64,000 bases of DNA, from assembly GCF_003014655.1 (NCBI RefSeq), contig NZ_PYAT01000005.1, positions 186,001 to 250,000 of the forward strand, given 5' to 3'. Shown in pieces: positions 59,111-64,000 of the stretch; position 1 is the stretch's first letter; each line of letters opens with the position of its first letter. The translations under genes were made by a program, and so were the position numbers. The stretch is from Planomicrobium soli (GTDB lineage Bacteria > Bacillota > Bacilli > Bacillales_A > Planococcaceae). The notes below the pieces were generated by a model. It did no database searches. It worked only from the letters and a program-made list of their open reading frames with translations, and had not been told where the DNA came from.

Positions 59111-59725
59111 ATGGCGAATACGAACTTGGCAATCATTTACTACAGTTCTACAGGAACAAACTATCAGATGGCTCGTTGGGCAGAGGAAGCAGCAATTGAA
59201 GCAGGCGCCGAAGTGCGAGTAGCAAAAGTGAGAGAAAATGCGCCACCGCAGGCAATTGCGGCAAATCCTGCATGGCAGGCGCATTCTGATGCTACGCAAG
59301 ATGTTCCGGAAGCGGAAGTAGATTTGCTGGAATGGGCAGATGCAATCATCTTCAGTTTTCCAACACGCTATGGCCATATCTCTTCTCAAGCGCAGCAATT
59401 TTTTGATATAACAGGCGGTGCATGGGCGCAAGGGAAACTGGCAAACAAGGTGGTAAGTGCCATGTCTTCTGCACAGAATCCACATGGCGGCCAAGAGGCG
59501 ACCATATTAGCTATTTATACAACAATGTTCCATTGGGGCGCTATTGTTGCAGCTCCTGGATATCGAGATGCGGCTCTTTTCAAAGCCGGAGGAAATCCGT
59601 ACGGAACGAGTGTCACAGTTAACCAAGAAGGCCAAATGGTTGAAGATGTGGAAGATGCCGTGAAGCTGCAGGCAAGACATACGGTAGAAGTAGCTGGCTG
59701 GGTCAAAAACGGGCAAAGCCAATAA
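59111..59725 (+). CDS. wrbA: NAD(P)H:quinone oxidoreductase WrbA
   Basis: A 204-residue WrbA-type flavodoxin-fold quinone reductase. FMN-phosphate binding is IIYYSSTGTNYQMA (about residues 8-21). The WrbA blocks SFPTRYGHISSQAQQFFD, SSAQNPHGGQEAT and GNPYGTSVT follow. It reduces quinones by two electrons and so limits redox cycling. GGAGAAGGAG lies upstream of the ATG. A strong terminator follows. Confidence 0.92.
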   Translation: MANTNLAIIYYSSTGTNYQMARWAEEAAIEAGAEVRVAKVRENAPPQAIAANPAWQAHSDATQDVPEAEVDLLEWADAIIFSFPTRYGHISSQAQQFFDITGGAWAQGKLANKVVSAMSSAQNPHGGQEATILAIYTTMFHWGAIVAAPGYRDAALFKAGGNPYGTSVTVNQEGQMVEDVEDAVKLQARHTVEVAGWVKNGQSQ

Positions 59726-59739
59726 CAGCGGCATATAGT

Positions 59740-59778
59740 GAAAACAGGTGAGCGGATCCGTCTCTCACCTGTTTTTTA
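59740..59778 (+). terminator. Intrinsic terminator
   Basis: AAAACAGGTGAG pairs with CTCACCTGTTTT around an 11-base loop, then T-run. It ends wrbA. Confidence 0.88.
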
Positions 59779-59804
59779 TCCTTTAATAAGGAGGGAAAAG
59801 ACTT

Positions 59805-60539
59805 ATGACATTTTGGCTTAGCTTTATTTTCATCATTGGGTTCGTCCTTATTCATATTTTTTCGAAGAACATGAAGTTTTTGAAAGCTGTACCACGAAGC
59901 CGACTGTTGTCGATTGCTGGAGGAATCTCGGTGGCCTATGTCTTTTTGCATTTATTGCCGGAATTAGGCGAATTTCAAAGAGAGCTGCAAGGTGAACTTG
60001 AAACAAGCCGATGGGGGTTTTTAGAAAGCCATATTTATTTGGTGGCAATGGTGGGACTTGCTCTTTTTTATGGGCTGGAACAAATGGTTATGTCATCTCG
60101 GCGCCGAAAAAGAAAAGGGATGGAACAGAGCTCGCCAGCTGGCGTCTTTTGGGTCCATATCGGTTCTTTTACCTTGTACAACGCCATGATCGGTTATCTT
60201 CTTATACGTGGGGAGTATGAGAGCCTATGGGCAATGACTTTTTTCTTTATCGCTATGGGCCTTCATTTTATCACTAACGACAAGGGTCTCCGGGCGACGC
60301 ATAAGACAGATTACGATAAGTACGGCCGATGGTTGCTGGCAGTAGCCATCTTTGCCGGCTGGGCTCTTGGAGCAGTTACGCACATAGAGCAAGTTTTTGT
60401 TTCTTTTCTCATTGCCTTGCTTGCTGGCGGTATTGTATTGAATGTAATGAAAGAAGAATTGCCCGAAGAACGTGAAAGCAGCTTCCCTGCTTTTTGCCTG
60501 GGTTTAGCAGGATATTCAATTTTATTGCTTTTGTTATGA
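59805..60539 (+). CDS. ZIP-like polytopic membrane protein
   Basis: A 244-residue protein with about seven to eight membrane segments. HLLPEL (about residues 49-54) and the C-terminal GGIVLNVMKEELPEE resemble ZIP-family metal transporters. In ZIP proteins two central helices hold HNxxEG and HExPHE metal ligands. Here the matching parts read VHIGSFTLYNAMIGYLL and MGLHFITNDKGL, so only part of the ligands remain. Metal transport is therefore uncertain. AATAAGGAGGG precedes the ATG. Confidence 0.72.
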   Translation: MTFWLSFIFIIGFVLIHIFSKNMKFLKAVPRSRLLSIAGGISVAYVFLHLLPELGEFQRELQGELETSRWGFLESHIYLVAMVGLALFYGLEQMVMSSRRRKRKGMEQSSPAGVFWVHIGSFTLYNAMIGYLLIRGEYESLWAMTFFFIAMGLHFITNDKGLRATHKTDYDKYGRWLLAVAIFAGWALGAVTHIEQVFVSFLIALLAGGIVLNVMKEELPEERESSFPAFCLGLAGYSILLLLL

Positions 60540-60647
60540 GAAATGTTCTAATTTTCTGGATATTTTTCTTTGCCCCTGCTATAATCATGGATAACATAGG
60601 TAAAAAGAGATGAGTCTTTTAAACTACGATTCTTTGAGGTGGGCGAT

Positions 60648-60800
60648 TTGCTAACAAAAGAAGAACGAGTTGTTTTCGAAACTGAACTAATCAAACTTCA
60701 TAAGGAATACCGGAAATGTGCGAATAACTCCTTGAAGCTTCTTATCAAACAAGACATCTTTTTGCTCAGATCGGTAATTTCGCCAGTTCATAAACAGTAA
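60648..60800 (+). CDS. 50-residue small cytoplasmic protein
   Basis: This short gene starts with TTG 60648 after TTGAGGTGGG. It encodes MLTKEERVVFETELIKLHKE and continues, ending ISPVHKQ. The product is charged and helical, with no hydrophobic segment, and a coiled-coil-like pattern. A strong terminator 30 bases after the stop supports a real transcription unit. Function unknown. Confidence 0.55.
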   Translation: MLTKEERVVFETELIKLHKEYRKCANNSLKLLIKQDIFLLRSVISPVHKQ

Positions 60801-60828
60801 ATGTAACGGACAGCCCCAAATAACGAGT

Positions 60829-60859
60829 GAGCCCATGAATCTTTTCATGGGCTTTTTTA
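60829..60859 (+). terminator. Intrinsic terminator
   Basis: AGCCCATGAA pairs with TTCATGGGCT around TCTT, then six T. It ends the small-protein gene. A -10 box TATAAT (60983-60988) for cydD lies further downstream, without a good -35 box. Confidence 0.85.
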
Positions 60860-61028
60860 TTTTCAACCAAGCTGTTTGGCAAGCACTGATTTTAACTGGA
60901 GATTGTGAACGGAATTGTAACAAACGCCTCTCAAACTAGGAAAGAACAGGGCAACAGCGAAGGGTTTTAAAAGGGTATGCCTTATAATATAAGCATAAGC
61001 AATATAGCGGTACAAAGGAGAGAACGGC

Positions 61029-62753
61029 ATGATTGATCTGAAACAAATGGCGTTTGAGCGAAAAAACACCATGGCAATGCTTGGAGCAGCTTCTATTTTG
61101 AAAGGAGTAGCCATTGTTTTACAAGCTTTATTTTTTGTCTGGGTAGTAGACAGTGTTTTTCTTAAAGGCGATTCTTTTGAAACGGTTCTTCCATTGCTTG
61201 GCGGCTTATTTGGCGCAATTGTTCTTCGGGCAGCTTGCGGTTATGCGCTCGGTAGAATGGGCATCCATCTCGCAACGGCGATCAAAATCGAATTGCGGAA
61301 AAGATTAATCCGATCATTTGCGGCAAATCCGCTTCAGGCGGCAACTCAAGGCCAATCCGGCCAAAAAGTGAGTGTGTTGATGGATGCGGTAGATGAAACA
61401 GACGGCTTTTTCAGTAAATATATTCCTCAGATGATGCAGACATATACCATTCCGCTAATGCTTCTAGGGGTGATTTTTTATCAGCACTGGATAACAGGGC
61501 TGATTATTCTAATCACCGCCCCGTTTATTCCAGTCTTTATGGCGATTGTCGGGAAACGGACAAAGGTGAAAGCCGATGAAAAAATGGAGCAGCTTAGCCA
61601 GTTCTCAGGAACATTTTTAGATGTTTTGCAAGGATTGACCACTTTGAATCTTTTTGGTCAAGCGAGTAAACAAAAACAACTTATTCAAAAAAACAGCCTG
61701 GCTTTTCGAGATGCTACAATGGGAGTTTTAAAGTCAGCATTTTTATCGTCACTTATGCTTGAATATATTTCAATGCTAAGTATCGGGATTGTCGCTCTTG
61801 AAATCGGGCTTCGTCTCGTTGTATTCCAAAACATTACGTTTTTTACCGCTTTTTTCATGATGCTCCTGGTCCCTGACTTTTTCAATATGCTGAAAGACTT
61901 CGGAAGTGCATTCCATACAGCCAGAGGCAGCATGGCAGCATCGAATTTATTAACAGCGGAATTTGCAAAAGAAGAAGGGAAAGTGGAATGGGGCCAAAAA
62001 AGTTTAGCTTCTGGAGCGCCTCGCCTCCAGCTTGATGGGTTAGCGTTTCAATACAGCGACAGTTTTGCTTTGCATCCGGTGCAAGCAAATATTCCACCTT
62101 ATAGCCAAGTGGCGATTATCGGCAAAAGCGGGTCGGGAAAAACGACGCTCATGCACTTGATTGCAGGGCTCTTGCCTGCAAGTCAAGGGACAGTGAAAAT
62201 CAACGACATGCCCCGCGAAGAAATTAGCGAACAATCATGGTTTGACCAGTTGAGCTATATTTCACAGAATCCGTACCTGTTTGCCGGAACCATACAAGAG
62301 AACATCACCATCGGCGTAAAAAAGGAAGTGACGCACGAAGAAGTGGTGGAAGCAGCGGAAAGAGCAGGAATCATCGAAATGGTAAATTCCCTCAAGCAAG
62401 GCTTTGATACAGAGATTGGCGAAGCTGGCCGCGGATTATCTGGCGGAGAAAAACAACGGATTGCTTTAGCGCGTGCCTTTTTGAAAAAACCTTCCGTTAT
62501 TTTGTTTGATGAGCCTACTACAGGGCTTGATTTGCGAACTGAACAAATTCTGCAAGATTCGATGGCCGAATTTGCTAAAACATCTACGGTTATTACAATT
62601 GCCCACCGGCTTCATACAATCAGTCGGTCGGATCTAATCTTTTTCCTTTCAGACGGCAGGTTATCAGCTGTTGGCGGCCATATGGAGTTGATGGAAAATT
62701 ATAGCCCATATCGCGAAATGGTTGCTGTACAGCAAGGAGGAGTAGCGGGATGA
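61029..62753 (+). CDS. cydD: ABC transporter CydD (thiol exporter for cytochrome bd assembly)
   Basis: A 574-residue ABC half-exporter. Six membrane segments (about residues 15-300) are followed by an ATPase domain with Walker A GKSGSGKTTL (about 373-382), signature LSGGEKQRIALARAF and Walker B VILFDEPTTGLDL. CydDC exports cysteine and glutathione-type thiols and is needed for cytochrome bd oxidase. The cydAB genes are not in this window. AAAGGAGAG precedes the ATG. Its stop overlaps the cydC start (ATGA). Confidence 0.9.
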   Translation: MIDLKQMAFERKNTMAMLGAASILKGVAIVLQALFFVWVVDSVFLKGDSFETVLPLLGGLFGAIVLRAACGYALGRMGIHLATAIKIELRKRLIRSFAANPLQAATQGQSGQKVSVLMDAVDETDGFFSKYIPQMMQTYTIPLMLLGVIFYQHWITGLIILITAPFIPVFMAIVGKRTKVKADEKMEQLSQFSGTFLDVLQGLTTLNLFGQASKQKQLIQKNSLAFRDATMGVLKSAFLSSLMLEYISMLSIGIVALEIGLRLVVFQNITFFTAFFMMLLVPDFFNMLKDFGSAFHTARGSMAASNLLTAEFAKEEGKVEWGQKSLASGAPRLQLDGLAFQYSDSFALHPVQANIPPYSQVAIIGKSGSGKTTLMHLIAGLLPASQGTVKINDMPREEISEQSWFDQLSYISQNPYLFAGTIQENITIGVKKEVTHEEVVEAAERAGIIEMVNSLKQGFDTEIGEAGRGLSGGEKQRIALARAFLKKPSVILFDEPTTGLDLRTEQILQDSMAEFAKTSTVITIAHRLHTISRSDLIFFLSDGRLSAVGGHMELMENYSPYREMVAVQQGGVAG

Positions 62754-64000
62754 CGGACCTGAAATCTATTTTAAAATTGACGATTATGGAAAAAAGGGAT
62801 GTCGCGCTCGCGGTTCTCTTCGGTTTTATAGCGGGCATTGCTGGAGTGGCACTTCTTGCTTCCAGCGGCTATTTGATTTCAAAAGCGGCATTAACCACGC
62901 AAATGACAACTTTGGTCGTAATGGCAGCTTGTTTGAAGTTATTCGGTTTTGTTTCAGCGCTGAGCCGTTATGCGGAAAGGCTGTACTCACATAGAGCAAC
63001 ATTCACAATGTTGAGCAATCTACGGGTTTCTTTTTTTGAAAGATTGTCGCCGCGTGCACCGACTTTATTTCAGCGTTATCGCAGCGGCGACTTGCTGGCC
63101 CGGATTGTTGGCGATGTGGAAAGCTTGCAGAACTTTCTGCTCCGGGTGTTTTATCCGCCGCTTGTTTTGGCGCTTGTTTTCTCAAGCACTATTTTTTTCG
63201 CTTCGTTTTTTTCAGCAGCGCTTGCTTTTGTGCTATTCGTCGGCTTTTTATTGACGGTCATAGTAGTGCCAGCCCTGTTTGCCTGGCAAAAGCGCAAAAC
63301 CGCATCGAAGACGAGAGTGAGCCGTGCCGCTTTGTCTACAGAAGCTACTGAATTTTTGTATGGTTTCCGTGATCTGAAAATCTATCAGCAGTTGGAGCAA
63401 AAAGAACGGCAGCTTGAGCAATTGGTCGAGTCTTACGCAAAAGATCAGTGGAATGAAGGGCGACGGGAAAATTACAGCCAGTCTATCAATGCTTTTGTGG
63501 CGATGCTTGTGTCATTGGTTGTCCTTGGGCTGGGTGCATATTACGTGGCAGCGGGCGAACTGGACGGTTTATATTTAGCGATGCTCGTCATGTTATCGCT
63601 GGCTTTATTTGAAAACGTAACACCTATGGCGGTATTTCCTGCCTATTACGAAGATAGCCGAAGAGCGGCAAGCCGTTTGGATAAAGTTGTGGAAGAGCCT
63701 TACCAGAATGAAGGGGAGAATAGCCTGCCAGCTGGAAGCTTAGGAATCGAAGTGAAAAATGTCTCCTATACTTATCCGGAAGAAGAGCGGCCGGCTTTGG
63801 CCAATGTGTCGGTCCGGTTGCCTTCTGGGTCTAAAACAGCGATAGTCGGACCAAGCGGTTCAGGAAAGTCTACGCTTATGCAAGTTTTGCTGCGGACCCT
63901 CCCAGTCGATAGCGGATCGATTTTTATAAATGAAGAAAATATAAACAACTTGGATCAGCAAAAACTATGGAGCCGGATCAATGTCGTACTTCAAGAAAAC
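62750..64000 (+). CDS. cydC: ABC transporter CydC (3' end outside window)
   Basis: The first ~417 codons of the partner half-exporter. It opens MTDLKSILKLTIMEKRDVAL and has about six membrane segments (to about residue 300). The nucleotide domain begins near residue 345 with Walker [13 protein letters not shown] (about 366-377). The frame stays open to the last base, so the signature and Walker B lie beyond the window. ATG 62750 overlaps the cydD stop by 4 bases, and AGGAGGAG lies just upstream. CydC lacks the specificity clues to separate its substrate from that of CydD. Confidence 0.88.
   Translation, partial: MTDLKSILKLTIMEKRDVALAVLFGFIAGIAGVALLASSGYLISKAALTTQMTTLVVMAACLKLFGFVSALSRYAERLYSHRATFTMLSNLRVSFFERLSPRAPTLFQRYRSGDLLARIVGDVESLQNFLLRVFYPPLVLALVFSSTIFFASFFSAALAFVLFVGFLLTVIVVPALFAWQKRKTASKTRVSRAALSTEATEFLYGFRDLKIYQQLEQKERQLEQLVESYAKDQWNEGRRENYSQSINAFVAMLVSLVVLGLGAYYVAAGELDGLYLAMLVMLSLALFENVTPMAVFPAYYEDSRRAASRLDKVVEEPYQNEGENSLPAGSLGIEVKNVSYTYPEEERPALANVSVRLPSGSKTAIVGPSGSGKSTLMQVLLRTLPVDSGSIFINEENINNLDQQKLWSRINVVLQEN

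Noticed and set aside
60903..60923. TTGTGA-N9-TAACAA resembling a Rex redox operator upstream of cydD
   Set aside because: The arms are 9 bases apart instead of 6 and one arm is mismatched, so I do not call it a Rex site.
60687..60923. 78-codon minus-strand ORF near the small-protein gene
   Set aside because: It is antisense to the 50-codon ORF and crosses its terminator, with no ribosome-binding site.

Overview
The window looks like chromosomal core DNA from a low-to-moderate GC Gram-positive of the Bacillales, most likely the Planococcaceae (Planococcus or a close relative). The evidence is the gene set (YuaF/FloT flotillin pair, type 2 ferredoxin-NADP reductase, BpsAB-like polyketide pair, CatR/CatE pair, cold-shock protein, RsbR-type STAS proteins), strong AGGAGG ribosome-binding sites, many TTG/GTG starts and U-tailed hairpin terminators. 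The genus is an inference. I see no rRNA, tRNA, CRISPR array, prophage or intact insertion sequence.

Layout. 1-6.9 kb: the 3' end of sbcC, two small membrane-protein genes, an acetyl-CoA hydrolase/transferase, an RsbR paralogue, then hemolysin III divergent from a DUF1836 regulator and a YaiI/UPF0178 gene. 6.9-14.6 kb: DJ-1/PfpI protein, a type III polyketide synthase coupled to its methyltransferase, an AI-2E family exporter, cyclophilin and an SDR on the minus strand, ferredoxin-NADP reductase, and a secreted LysM/3D protein. 15-18.7 kb: an operon with a Tat-signal gluconate dehydrogenase-type small subunit, a GMC flavoenzyme with a Cys-rich motif, and its own TatA and TatC. 18.8-24.7 kb: GNAT, GrpB, Nudix, CorA, an ABC-F gene behind a promoter/short ORF/attenuator leader, and a PAS-STAS protein. 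24.7-32 kb: a CatR-CatE divergent pair, nitronate monooxygenase, a large membrane protein of unknown role, a CAP-domain protein and a second AI-2E family protein.

32-42.6 kb: a MarR-MMPL efflux pair controlled by a perfect 17-bp inverted repeat, a VOC/serine beta-lactamase fusion, a cold-shock gene, a FlaR-like kinase, and yuaF-floT behind a clear sigma-W promoter. 42.9-50 kb: a divergent MurE-like ligase, fumarase, a Dph6-like ATPase with a two-GNAT protein, and an ABC/FtsX export pair. 50-64 kb: M15 peptidase, nitroreductase, NAD(P)-binding and alpha/beta hydrolase genes, an ABC-2 exporter, a methyltransferase operon, acyl-CoA synthetase, WrbA, a ZIP-like membrane protein and cydDC, with cydC cut by the window end.

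Most unusual signals: (1) phased arrays of about 20-21-bp units with a short conserved core in intergenic DNA at 35.29-35.40 kb and 50.04-50.14 kb, with a weaker third one at 26.02-26.15 kb; (2) a two-hairpin attenuator leader with a 45-codon ORF before the ABC-F gene; (3) the VOC-beta-lactamase fusion; (4) a nested palindrome with IS-terminus-like arms inside a terminator at 4.9 kb; (5) the self-contained Tat-exported oxidoreductase operon. Stress and redox control recurs: quinone/catechol sensing (CatR-CatE, WrbA, nitroreductase), envelope stress (sigma-W flotillin) and stressosome-like STAS proteins.
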